Positions 7,663 to 15,112 of a DNA stretch of 64,000 bases are shown piece by piece. Origin of the DNA: Acidobacteriota bacterium (lineage in GTDB: Bacteria; Acidobacteriota; Blastocatellia; Pyrinomonadales; Pyrinomonadaceae). A program made the position numbers and the translations under genes. The DNA lies in contig CP065000.1 of assembly GCA_016700075.1 (NCBI GenBank), forward strand, positions 1,364,001-1,428,000, given 5' to 3'. The first letter of the stretch is position 1. Each line of letters starts with the position of its first letter. The notes beneath the pieces were generated by a model. The model saw nothing but the letters and a program-made list of their open reading frames with translations. It made no database searches and was not told the DNA's origin.

Positions 7663-9417
7663 ATGAAAATAGGTTCCACAATTTCGACGAGATCTAGCCG
7701 TAAGTTTCTATTTACCCTGGCGTGCACTTGCCTCAATTTAGGCTGCTCGGTAACGACATTTGCGTATGAGGAGGACACGCATTTTCTTATGACCTATGTC
7801 CTTTGCCGGGCGGTCGGGTTTACCGATGAGGAGGCGTTGATCATCGCCTCCGTCGATCAGGGAATGGACGATTCACCGGCGGTCAACGCCCATAATAAGG
7901 CCGTGCCCCACACGCTGGAGGAGTGGCTGTGGCACGCTCTCGATAAGGACGGCGAGATGACAGCAAAAGGGATTTTGGCGCGCCGCGACGAACTCTTTCA
8001 GGACGCGCTTGAGGAACAGGACCCGCACAAACGGTTGATCCGCCTTGGAGTTTTTTTTCATTATCAGCAGGACTCGTGGGCCCACCGCCATCATGACAAG
8101 TCGAACCATCTGTCGCCGACGGATTTCACAACATTTAACACCCCGGCCGGACATGCCGCGTTTGGCGGCAAGCCGGACCGTCCGCCGCTCGATCCTGTGG
8201 CGGCGTTGATGTGTCTTGAGGACGGCATCGTTTATGCTGCCGACATTCTAAAACGCGGGTTCGGCCGCGAACCGAACCGGCACTTTGCGGGCTATGCACC
8301 CAAAGGTGGCAAAGTAGATAAGAGCTGGAAGGATAAGCGGCGGGCCAAGTATTTTAATCAGATCGAAAGATCCGCCGCGCCTGATTTTACGGCCCATAAA
8401 TTCCTTTTGGAAATGCTTGCCGCCCAGATCGACTCGTACACCGCTTCGCGAGACGCAAATCCGAACTATTTTGGGCGGGCAACGCCGGACGAGGTTGAGA
8501 TCCGAAAGGTCCGTGCCGCGCTGCAGCGAGCGTGGGATGGTTTCGTTCCGGCGGTCGAACCTACAGTGATCCCATCAGAAGAACAGAAGATCGGGCAGAA
8601 GTTCCAGGCGATGTCGACCGCCGGTATCTTGGGAATGGACAACGTGACGGTGATCGTTACCCAGGCAAACGTCGATACCGCCCTCAAGCGCGGCGATCTG
8701 ATGTTCAAATACGTTGACTTTGACAACAAATCTGGCCTGCCGAAAGCAGGCGTTGCATTCGAGGGCTTGATCCAGGCTGGGCAGCAGGCGATGCGGATGA
8801 GCTCGAAAGTATGGAACAAATTCCTTGATTCGGAAAATAGTGACTTCAGACGTGCGCTTGCTAAGGGCGACTCCAACGGGGTTCATATGGCTATTTATAT
8901 CGGTGGCGGACAACTCGCAGAGGCTTACGGGACTTCTCTCAATGGCGCGTCGGTTACGCGGTGGGGGCTCTTTGATGCACACGATCACCAGACTTGGTTC
9001 GTCCTTCGCCCAAAGGACGCCAGATTCGCCGATGCGATGGCAGAGGTCGCTGCGAGATGGGCGACAGGCAGAATGAAATATCTCGTTCCTCTTCAGGCGA
9101 TTGTCACGAGCTCGTCGTTCGGGTCAAACGCAAAGAGGCAGGCGCTCACATTTTTCGAAGCTTATGATACCGCCGGCGGCCCACCGTCGATAGATAAGAT
9201 GTTTTGCTCGCAGTTCGCCGTGGCCGTAGCCCAGAGTGCTGCGATCAAGGTGTATCTCGCGTCTGCAGGTCGGAACGTCACTGCGGAACTGCTGGACAGC
9301 CTGCCTGACGAAGTAAAGCTTGATGCTTTTTCGAGTCCCTCGACCTTTTACGGGGTACTCGAAAAGTCGCCAAACATCGAATCGATCGGGCCGGTATTTA
9401 TTGAATCGGCAAAGTGA
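7663..9417 (+). CDS. Exported fusion: zinc-phospholipase-like (DUF6765-like) domain plus circularly permuted NlpC/P60 domain
   Basis: 584 residues from ATG 7663, 13 bp after the previous stop; an in-frame ATG at 7633 is the alternative. The N-terminal hydrophobic stretch (about 14-35) has lipoprotein-like Cys (LNLGC). Residues about 35-310 carry the His/Asp pattern of zinc-dependent phospholipase C-like folds: EDTHFLMTY (H40), SVDQGMDDS, FHYQQDSWAHRHH and FNTPAGHAAFG. The C-terminal half has GDLMFKY, then HMAIYIGGG (H408), and later MFCSQF (C515). This His-before-Cys order is that of permuted NlpC/P60 (YiiX/LRAT-like) enzymes, which act on lipid or peptide amide/ester bonds. Family names are inferred from motifs. 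Confidence 0.6.
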   Translation: MKIGSTISTRSSRKFLFTLACTCLNLGCSVTTFAYEEDTHFLMTYVLCRAVGFTDEEALIIASVDQGMDDSPAVNAHNKAVPHTLEEWLWHALDKDGEMTAKGILARRDELFQDALEEQDPHKRLIRLGVFFHYQQDSWAHRHHDKSNHLSPTDFTTFNTPAGHAAFGGKPDRPPLDPVAALMCLEDGIVYAADILKRGFGREPNRHFAGYAPKGGKVDKSWKDKRRAKYFNQIERSAAPDFTAHKFLLEMLAAQIDSYTASRDANPNYFGRATPDEVEIRKVRAALQRAWDGFVPAVEPTVIPSEEQKIGQKFQAMSTAGILGMDNVTVIVTQANVDTALKRGDLMFKYVDFDNKSGLPKAGVAFEGLIQAGQQAMRMSSKVWNKFLDSENSDFRRALAKGDSNGVHMAIYIGGGQLAEAYGTSLNGASVTRWGLFDAHDHQTWFVLRPKDARFADAMAEVAARWATGRMKYLVPLQAIVTSSSFGSNAKRQALTFFEAYDTAGGPPSIDKMFCSQFAVAVAQSAAIKVYLASAGRNVTAELLDSLPDEVKLDAFSSPSTFYGVLEKSPNIESIGPVFIESAK

Positions 9418-9610
9418 GCGAATAGGGACCAGAGAAAGCTGGTGGAGAGTTAAACGTTTAGGGTCCTGACCGATCAGACGGCCACTCTGTTCACGACCGG
9501 AAGCACAAGCGTCCGGGCTTCGATCTCATCTCCTCAACTAGGCAGAAACGGGCGACAATTGTCGGAAGACGAGTGACGGGTGACGGGTGACTGGATAGTG
9601 TAAAGAAAAG

Positions 9611-9643
9611 GACCGGCGAGATATCCGCCGGTCGTTCTTTTTT
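9611..9643. terminator. Rho-independent terminator, usable on both strands
   Basis: Stem gaccggcg/cgccggtc with a 7-nt loop, followed on the plus strand by gttctttttt. On the minus strand the stem is followed by ccttttcttt. It can end the plus-strand fusion gene and whatever once ran leftward past 9670. Confidence 0.8.
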
Positions 9644-9669
9644 ACCTGTTACCGTTTACCTATAGCTAT

Positions 9670-9738
9670 TTACTCAGCAACAGCCATTTCTTTCGGCTGC
9701 ACTTTCTCCTCGCGTTTGATCCCGCCGATCGGTACCGG
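9670..9738 (-). pseudogene. Relic A: C-terminal tail of a radical SAM paralogue
   Basis: Read on the minus strand it gives VPIGGIKREEKVQPKEMAVAE and then TAA. The intact radical SAM protein ends VQIGGIKKNKEKELAVAE. The similarity stops upstream of IGG, so only about 22 codons survive. It is followed, as the intact gene is, by a short linker and a terminator (9611-9643). Confidence 0.7.
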
Positions 9739-9768
9739 TGAATCGTAAACTGTGAACGGCGAATAGAA

Positions 9769-9796
9769 AAGCCCCGCAGATCGCTCTGCGGGGCTT
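9769..9796 (-). terminator. Rho-independent terminator downstream of relic B/hicB
   Basis: 11-bp perfect arms aagccccgcag/ctgcggggctt with a 6-nt loop. On the minus strand the stem runs into tttt, so it terminates leftward transcription from hicAB. Confidence 0.8.
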
Positions 9797-9821
9797 CTGA
9801 CTTCTGTCTTCTGGCTTCTGA

Positions 9822-9902
9822 CTACTCAGCGACTGCCAGTTCTTTTTCTTTTTTCTTTTTGAGCCCGCCGATCTGGACGAGGGTTTTGCCGAGGTTTTGT
9901 AG
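9822..9902 (-). pseudogene. Relic B: C-terminal tail of a radical SAM paralogue, abutting hicB
   Basis: Minus-strand translation contains LVQIGGLKKKKEKELAVAE followed by TAG, nearly identical to the last residues of the intact radical SAM protein. It begins directly after, and in frame with, the hicB stop codon at 9903-9905. The body of this former gene copy is gone and hicAB occupies the place where it would have been. Confidence 0.75.
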
Positions 9903-10286
9903 CTAGCGTTCGAGCACGAGGTTTCGAGAGAGCTTTGAATTGATCCACTGATTTAGCGAGATCCCTTCGCGTTCAGCTTCCATTGAAAGTTGTCTGTGTA
10001 AATGGGCCGGCATCCGGAGATTCAGTTTGCCGCTAAAACGGCGTTTGCTCAATGGTTCCGGCACTTGCTCGCCTGCGTCTCGCATATCATCGATCACAAG
10101 ACCGACAACTTTCCTGATCTCTCTGAGTGCCTTTTCCTGCGTGCTGCCATGTGCAGCCAGCGACGCGAACTCCGCGACCCGTGCGACAAACCCGCCGTCC
10201 TCCTCGGACCACATTACCGAATACGCATAGTCCTCGGGCCGAATACCTTTTGAGCCTGTCTTAGTTTTAGGTAATACTCTCGACAT
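9903..10286 (-). CDS. hicB: HicB-family antitoxin
   Basis: 127 residues from ATG 10286, chosen because AAGGAG lies 7 nt upstream. The N-terminal HicB fold reads YAYSVMWSEEDGGFVARVAEFASLAAHGSTQEKALREI. A C-terminal ribbon-helix-helix (LNLRMPAHLHRQLSMEAER, then GISLNQWI) would bind the operator. It neutralises HicA and autoregulates. It starts 10 bp after the hicA stop, an order (toxin first) usual for hicAB. After its stop codon the frame continues into radical SAM tail relic B. Confidence 0.88.
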   Translation of the reverse strand: MSRVLPKTKTGSKGIRPEDYAYSVMWSEEDGGFVARVAEFASLAAHGSTQEKALREIRKVVGLVIDDMRDAGEQVPEPLSKRRFSGKLNLRMPAHLHRQLSMEAEREGISLNQWINSKLSRNLVLER

Positions 10287-10296
10287 TCTGATCTCC

Positions 10297-10551
10297 TTAC
10301 TTTTCATCCTCATCTATCTCCGCTAACCTGCGGAGCGCAGCGACGACCTGATCCACCTGATACGGCTTGGCCTTATTTCCATCTTTTTGCAGATTGATCC
10401 TCGGGTCGCCCGGCCACGGCGTCTTGAAAATATGGTGGCTTCCCTTTACGCGTTCCCCGCCAAACCGCTCGCGGCATATCTTTAAAAGCTCAGCGAATCG
10501 TATTTTCGTACTGCTGTTCTCCAATTTCGATATCTCGTCCGTTAGAGCCAT
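10297..10551 (-). CDS. hicA: HicA-family mRNA interferase toxin
   Basis: 84 residues, normal for HicA. A double-stranded-RNA-binding-like fold carries the catalytic His in KGSHHIFKTP, and a C-terminal KPYQVDQVVAALR helix is visible. The N-terminal part (SKLENSSTKIRFAELLKICRE) is slightly longer than in minimal HicA. The toxin cleaves mRNA when HicB is lost. It is the first gene of the pair, upstream of hicB on the minus strand. Confidence 0.85.
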   Translation of the reverse strand: MALTDEISKLENSSTKIRFAELLKICRERFGGERVKGSHHIFKTPWPGDPRINLQKDGNKAKPYQVDQVVAALRRLAEIDEDEK

Positions 10552-10617
10552 ACTCTACGTTCTAATAGTACCGCCCATGGTACCAGCATGTCAAACGTTT
10601 CACCTCTGATGCCAAAC

Positions 10618-10646
10618 AAAAAGCCGCCGGGGAAACCGGCGGCTTT
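10618..10646 (-). terminator. Rho-independent terminator of the radical SAM gene
   Basis: 11-bp perfect arms aaagccgccgg/ccggcggcttt with loop ggaaa. On the minus strand it ends in ttttt. It lies 29 bp past the stop codon at 10675. Confidence 0.88.
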
Positions 10647-10674
10647 CTTCTGCCTTCTGACTTCTGGCTACTGA

Positions 10675-12705
10675 CTACTCAGCCACTGCCAGTTCTTTTT
10701 CCTTGTTCTTTTTGATACCGCCGATCTGAACAAGGTTTTCGCCTTTGATCTGGTTCTTTTCGAGGACCATTTGGTTATAGAGTTTACGCATCATCTGCAT
10801 TTCCTCTGCGGCGGTCTTGGGGCCTTCCATATGGGGCTTGTTCGGACGCTGCAGGTCAACTTCGTTCAGTACAAGGCCATGCGACTTGTCGGCCAATTCG
10901 ACCTCTTTACCGCGAGCAAAGACCTCGTGGCGGCCGTGGTCTTTGTACCACTGAGCGACGGTAGCATTCTGATGCATGTGCTCGATGATGTTGCGCCAGC
11001 CGATGCCGGTGTTGTAGGCACAGAACGAAATTTCGCCTTCCTGCGTGCCGTACGGGATGATGCACATCTCCGTGCGTCGGAAATCATAGTTGAACAGATC
11101 CTGGAACCACATTCCCGCGATGAACAGGAAGTTCCAAGGGTCCTGACGGCGCTTTTCGATATCCTCGAAAGTGCGGTCCGGCCCGACCTTGCCGTAGTCC
11201 TTGCCCGACAGGCCGAACGACTTGTCGAACTTCTTAAAGATGCCGCCGAGCGTCAGGCTGTGCGGTGCACCGTACGGGTTGTAGTTTTTCAGCAGGGCGA
11301 GGCCCATCATGATGTTCGAGAACCATTTGCCGCGGTTCGTGTCCGTGATGTGCTGCATGTCGGTCACCAGCCCCTGAATGTTCAGGAACTGCGGCACCGG
11401 AGCCATCTCTTTCGTTTCCTTGTTGATCATCACCGCCGTGCCGACGCCGCAATTCGGGTGGCAGCCGCACGAAACCTGTCCCCATTCCGCATCCGGACCG
11501 TGAACAACGTCCGCGAAATCGGCGAATGCCCCCATCAATGAGAGCGGGAACCAGTCACGCGTCGGTTCCGTGATGCCGACCTGGCCCTTGACGTCGTGGG
11601 CGAGGTGGGCCAGCGTGTAACGCTGCTGCAGACGACGCTGTTCCGTGATGTGCTCGTCGCGGCCCGTGAATGACACCGGCTGGAACGCGATGAACGAGAT
11701 CTTCTTCGGATTTTCAAGTGCGAAACGAATGATCGAACCGACCTGGTCGTTGTTGATACCGTTGACGAGCGTCGTCACCAGAATGATGTCAACGCCGGCC
11801 TCGTGCAGATTGTTGATCGCACGCAGCTTTACGTCAAACAGGTTGCCGATCTGGCGGTGCGAGTTGGCGTCGTTGCCGATGCCGTCAAACTGCAGATAGA
11901 CGAAACGAAGTCCCGCCTCGGCCGCCTCGCGGCAGAATTCTTTTGATTTGGCGAACTCGATGCCGTTCGTCGCGGCCTGGACGGAGTTGTAGCCGACCTT
12001 GCGGGCATAACGGACAGCCTCGAGAAAGTGCGGGCTCAGCGTCGGCTCGCCGCCAGAATACTGAACCGACATCTGACGACGCGGTTTGATCGATATGGCG
12101 TTGTCGAGGATCTCTTTGACGTCCTCCATCGAGAGCTCGTGAACGAAACCGACCTGGTTCGCGTCCATGAAACACGGATCGCACATCATGTTGCAGCGGT
12201 TCGTCAGGTCGACCGTCAAAACAGCACCGCGGCCGTATTTGATGGTCGAGCTGCCATGGTTGTGCAGCTTTTCATCGTTGTGAGCCTGCATGTCGCGGCC
12301 GGGAAAGAGCGATTCAATGTGCGTAAGGAACTTCGAATCCATCGCCATCAGATCTTCGATCTTGCCGTGCTGCGGACATTCTTTGATCATCCACACCTGG
12401 CCGTCACGTTCGATGATCTGAGCCTTGATCTCACCGACCTTCTCATTCACGAGCGTCGAAACGTCGCGCTTGCCTGCGAGGATCTCTTCGCGAGCCTCGA
12501 TCACGCACTGCGGACAGAGCGAATCCGTCGTCCGCGGAAAACCAAGCGTGGGCTTGGTCTTTTGCCAAGACTTAAGGATAGGCTTGTCAGCCCACTTCGG
12601 CGTAAATGACGGATTAGGCTTGAACTGATTAATGCTCTTGATAGCGTTGAAAGCACCTGCAGCGATGTAGGTAAGGCCCTTTTCGAAATGTTTGATCGGT
12701 CTCAT
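10675..12705 (-). CDS. Tes-like radical SAM protein (candidate membrane-spanning or ether lipid synthase family)
   Basis: 676 residues from ATG 12705, chosen for the upstream AAGAGAGAAGAAC ribosome site. An N-terminal Cys pair region (LCPQCVIEAREE, ECPQHG) precedes the radical SAM cluster motif NRCNMMCDPCFM (CxxxCxxC), then QYSGGEPTLSPHF (the GGE motif). Later cysteines lie in CGCHPNCGVG and EMCIIPYGTQEGEISFC. This layout matches the tetraether synthase (Tes)/MJ0619-like group, whose members couple lipid tails C-C. Acidobacteria make iso-diabolic acid membrane-spanning lipids, so this is a reasonable candidate, but the substrate is inferred. It ends GGIKKNKEKELAVAE, a tail repeated twice downstream as relics. 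Confidence 0.78.
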   Translation of the reverse strand: MRPIKHFEKGLTYIAAGAFNAIKSINQFKPNPSFTPKWADKPILKSWQKTKPTLGFPRTTDSLCPQCVIEAREEILAGKRDVSTLVNEKVGEIKAQIIERDGQVWMIKECPQHGKIEDLMAMDSKFLTHIESLFPGRDMQAHNDEKLHNHGSSTIKYGRGAVLTVDLTNRCNMMCDPCFMDANQVGFVHELSMEDVKEILDNAISIKPRRQMSVQYSGGEPTLSPHFLEAVRYARKVGYNSVQAATNGIEFAKSKEFCREAAEAGLRFVYLQFDGIGNDANSHRQIGNLFDVKLRAINNLHEAGVDIILVTTLVNGINNDQVGSIIRFALENPKKISFIAFQPVSFTGRDEHITEQRRLQQRYTLAHLAHDVKGQVGITEPTRDWFPLSLMGAFADFADVVHGPDAEWGQVSCGCHPNCGVGTAVMINKETKEMAPVPQFLNIQGLVTDMQHITDTNRGKWFSNIMMGLALLKNYNPYGAPHSLTLGGIFKKFDKSFGLSGKDYGKVGPDRTFEDIEKRRQDPWNFLFIAGMWFQDLFNYDFRRTEMCIIPYGTQEGEISFCAYNTGIGWRNIIEHMHQNATVAQWYKDHGRHEVFARGKEVELADKSHGLVLNEVDLQRPNKPHMEGPKTAAEEMQMMRKLYNQMVLEKNQIKGENLVQIGGIKKNKEKELAVAE

Positions 12706-13514
12706 GTTCTTCTCTCTTCTCTTTGGTAAAATCAAAAGTCCCCGATGTCGTCGGGCTCGATATCTGATGCCAGTACGAGTTGCTCTGCAACCTTAAATCG
12801 GCAAACACACAAAAACATATGTCCACCGTCCGGCAAAATCCTGTTTGGAGTCGCAAGAACTGTGCCAGCAAACCATCCTGTTGCTCAATTCATAGGATTT
12901 TCGGAAAAATAGGCTTTTCCGTGCATTTTTCGCATAATTCGCAATGTCTACTTGACCTGACCGCGTATCATTTTGATACACATCGATACTGCGCGTCAGA
13001 TATCTGCGCATTTTAGATACACTTGCCACTTTCCTGGCATACCCGGCCCAGTGCGGCCCCTGATTCGTCCTCTGGGCTCCGATCGCTCCGTTTTGCCACC
13101 CGAAATGCTTCAACATTTGCTTAAGAGCAATTGGCGCGATGTGCATAATACTACGGCTTTACCTTTACTTCGCAATGTAAGTGAAGCAAATAAAAGGTTA
13201 TATGTTCAAGCTTCCGTGTTCATATTCTGTTCACAGTTAAGCGCTTTGTGTGAGTTATATATCAGACTGAGTGGCTTAAGCTATTGAGCATTAAGCAGTT
13301 AAGTGTTTTAAGTTTTCGCTTGCATTATTATACAGTAAAGCACTATATTAGTGACCGCTCAGAAATGCGCAGCCTAAAGACGCGTTTTGTCTTTCGCAGG
13401 CAATGCGGTAATGAGCGACCGAGAAGTAAATTTCGCAGTATACGGCGCCGAAGTTGTTTCTGTCTTGCTAATACAGCAAGATTTGGCCGCAGCAGATCAA
13501 AGACGAAGGAGCAT
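12706..13514. other. 809-bp AT-rich divergent intergenic region with operator-like repeats
   Basis: Lies between the leftward radical SAM gene and the rightward ftsL/divIC-like gene. It contains a GTATCA-ttt-TGATAC inverted repeat at 12965-12979 and a direct repeat of attttgatacac/attttagatacac (12970 and 13010). It also has a cagatatctg palindrome at 12997-13006 and ggaaaa/ttttcc arms near 12903-12920. Open frames on both strands have no recognisable protein features. It probably carries promoters for both flanking genes. Confidence 0.6.
12965..13022. promoter_or_regulatory. Cluster of GATAC-containing operator-like repeats
   Basis: An inverted repeat gtatca-ttt-tgatac, a second gatac at 12985, a cagatatctg palindrome and a second ttttagatacac lie within 58 bp. 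The spacing between the two ttt-gataca units is about 40 bp, close to four helical turns. No regulator can be named. Confidence 0.4.
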
Positions 13515-13769
13515 ATGTCAGGAAAGCGATTTTGGATGGGAGCTTTATCATTGTCGTTCACTTTTTTGCTTATATGCCTGTCGATAAATCTTCGTTCATA
13601 TTCAGAGATGCGAAGCGAAATAGATCGAAACACGCGTCTCGGCATGGATGTTCAGAATTTGCTTGACGAAACGGTCTCGCTGCAGGAAGAGATACATGCA
13701 TTGAGATCAGATCCGAAATTGGTCTCGAAGGAGGTCGAGAAACTCGGCCTGATGAAAATGAAATATTGA
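13515..13769 (+). CDS. FtsL/DivIC-like cell division protein (septum formation initiator family)
   Basis: 84 residues from ATG 13515, which has GAAGGAG just upstream; the longer open frame to 13284 has no start signal. A single transmembrane helix (about residues 7-25) is followed by a periplasmic leucine-zipper-like coil (LGMDVQNLLDETVSLQEEIHAL) and the closing D-P-x-x-V-x-K-E-V-E-K-L-G-L motif typical of FtsB/DivIC/FtsL proteins. It would take part in the divisome. It stands alone, with a stem-loop after the stop. Confidence 0.72.
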   Translation: MSGKRFWMGALSLSFTFLLICLSINLRSYSEMRSEIDRNTRLGMDVQNLLDETVSLQEEIHALRSDPKLVSKEVEKLGLMKMKY

Positions 13770-13777
13770 CTTTGTAT

Positions 13778-13816
13778 CCGGCTTTCGGGGTAAATGCGGA
13801 GTAGCCCTAAAGCCGG
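13778..13816 (+). terminator. Stem-loop after the divIC-like gene
   Basis: Arms ccggctttcggg/ccctaaagccgg with one bulged position and a loop of about 15 nt. No strong T-tract follows, so termination is possible but not certain. Confidence 0.5.
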
Positions 13817-13893
13817 TGCAGGCACCTACCATCACAATAGCTGCCATTTGCCTACTTCTCCGCAACGCCTACAGCTTTTCCTATCCGGTTATC

Positions 13894-13922
13894 GCGGCCG
13901 CCCAACCCCATCGGGCGGCCGC
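13894..13922. promoter_or_regulatory. Perfect 10-bp GC hairpin in the rpsU upstream region
   Basis: Arms gcggccgccc/gggcggccgc with a 9-nt loop, 110 bp upstream of rpsU and without a T-tract. It could be a leader RNA structure or an extragenic palindrome. Confidence 0.5.
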
Positions 13923-14032
13923 ACTTCATTTCAGCACTATCGATCCTCCACTTGCTAACAATGATCGAAATTGCTTATATTTATTGTTTGCCCTTGGGCA
14001 ATATCTTTTGGCCGAAAGGGGGTGAGAAAGAA

Positions 14033-14272
14033 ATGGCATTCATTACAGTAAATACGAACGAATCGATCGAGTCAGCTCTTCGACGTTTCAAGCGTAAAGT
14101 TATCAGCGAGGAGATCATCAAAGATCTCAAAAAACACGCGCATTTCATACCGCCGGGTCAGAAAGCGAAACTCAAATCTGCTAACGCCCGCAAGAGGAAC
14201 CGCAGGCGATTTCGCCAACAGCGGCCGATGAACGCGGGATCTCCGCGGCCTTCTGCCGGAGCACCGAAGTAG
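14033..14272 (+). CDS. rpsU: 30S ribosomal protein bS21
   Basis: 79 residues from ATG 14033, preceded by a strong AAAGGGGGTGAG ribosome site. It starts MAFITVNTNESIESALRRFK, the standard bS21 N-terminus, then KRKVISEEIIKDLKKHAHFI and the Arg/Lys-rich RNA-binding helix KRNRRRFRQQRP. The C-terminal tail (GSPRPSAGAPK) is a little longer than in E. coli. bS21 helps mRNA start-site selection on the small subunit. A terminator follows at 14294. Confidence 0.95.
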   Translation: MAFITVNTNESIESALRRFKRKVISEEIIKDLKKHAHFIPPGQKAKLKSANARKRNRRRFRQQRPMNAGSPRPSAGAPK

Positions 14273-14293
14273 TTAGTTCTTCATGTAATTTTC

Positions 14294-14341
14294 AGGTGAG
14301 ATCGATATAGAGGAGTTCCTCTTGTGGGTCTCACCTTTTTT
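14294..14341 (+). terminator. Rho-independent terminator of rpsU
   Basis: Outer arms aggtgaga/tctcacct enclose a small gagga/tcctc hairpin and end in tttttt. It overlaps the GTG at 14324, which argues that surE starts at 14354 instead. Confidence 0.82.
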
Positions 14342-14353
14342 GTCAAAGGTCAG

Positions 14354-15112
14354 ATGGACAAGGCTCGAAAGAAGATCCTAATAACCAACGACGACGGCTA
14401 TTTGTCCGACGGCATTAGGGCCCTGGAAGAGGCTCTTTTGGAACTCGGAGACGTATACGTTGTCGCGCCTGAATCGGAGATGAGCGGTGCTTCGCACAGC
14501 CTGACGCTGTCGCGGCCCCTTCGGATCAGGCAGATCGACGAACGGCACTGGACAGTCGACGGCACGCCGACAGACTGTGTGACGCTTGCCCTTAATCAGA
14601 TCTTGGCCCCGGACATCCGTCCCGACATTTGCTGCTCCGGCATAAACCTCGGCGCAAATCTCGGCGACGATGCGACCTATTCCGGAACGGTCGCAGGAGC
14701 AATGGAGGCGACGATCCTTGGAGTTGCAGGCCTTGCCTTCAGCCTTGTCGCATACCGCGATCATGATTTTACCGAGTCGGCTCGCGTAGCTCGAGAGATA
14801 ACCGAGAGGGCATTGCGGGACGGCCTGCCGGACGGAACCCTTCTGAACGTGAATGTGCCAAAGGGCATTACGATCGGACTCAAGATCACGAAACAAGGGT
14901 TCAAGAGTGCTCGGCCCGTTATCAGCGAGCACATAGACCCTCGCGGCAAGCCCTACTATTGGATCGGTGAGGAACGCAACGGATTTCGCGCTGAGGGCGG
15001 CACTGATTTCGAGGCCATTGACGAAGGATACGTTTCGATCACCCCGATGCGGAGCGATCTGACAAATCACTCGGTCATAGCTCAGCTTGGCGATTGGAAT
15101 TCACACGAATAG
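14354..15112 (+). CDS. surE: 5'-nucleotidase SurE
   Basis: 252 residues from ATG 14354. Metal-dependent nucleotide/exopolyphosphate phosphatase of stationary phase. It shows the ILITNDDGY motif (metal-binding Asp pair), VVAPESEMSGASHSLTL, GTPTDCV, and the CCSGINLGANLGDDATYSGTVAGAMEA active-site region in pieces. I preferred ATG 14354 because AAAGGT precedes it and the alternative GTG at 14324 lies in the rpsU terminator. pcm follows with no gap, the usual partner. Confidence 0.95.
   Translation: MDKARKKILITNDDGYLSDGIRALEEALLELGDVYVVAPESEMSGASHSLTLSRPLRIRQIDERHWTVDGTPTDCVTLALNQILAPDIRPDICCSGINLGANLGDDATYSGTVAGAMEATILGVAGLAFSLVAYRDHDFTESARVAREITERALRDGLPDGTLLNVNVPKGITIGLKITKQGFKSARPVISEHIDPRGKPYYWIGEERNGFRAEGGTDFEAIDEGYVSITPMRSDLTNHSVIAQLGDWNSHE

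Larger units (their letters stand above)
9418..9902. other. Gap holding terminators, short-word repeats and two relics of a radical SAM gene 3' end
   Basis: Between the fusion-protein gene and hicB there is no intact gene. In order it holds tandem gtgacgg words at 9575-9592, a bidirectional terminator, a degraded copy of the radical SAM C-terminal coding tail (9670-9738), a second terminator, ttctgacttctg words, and a second tail copy (9822-9902). Listed separately below. Confidence 0.8.

Noticed and set aside
10771..11541. 256-codon plus-strand open frame inside the radical SAM gene
   Set aside because: It is antisense to a clearly conserved gene and shows only mirror-codon composition, no domain.
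14324..14353. GTG at 14324 as surE start
   Set aside because: It lies within the rpsU terminator stem; ATG 14354 has a ribosome site and matches the usual N-terminus.
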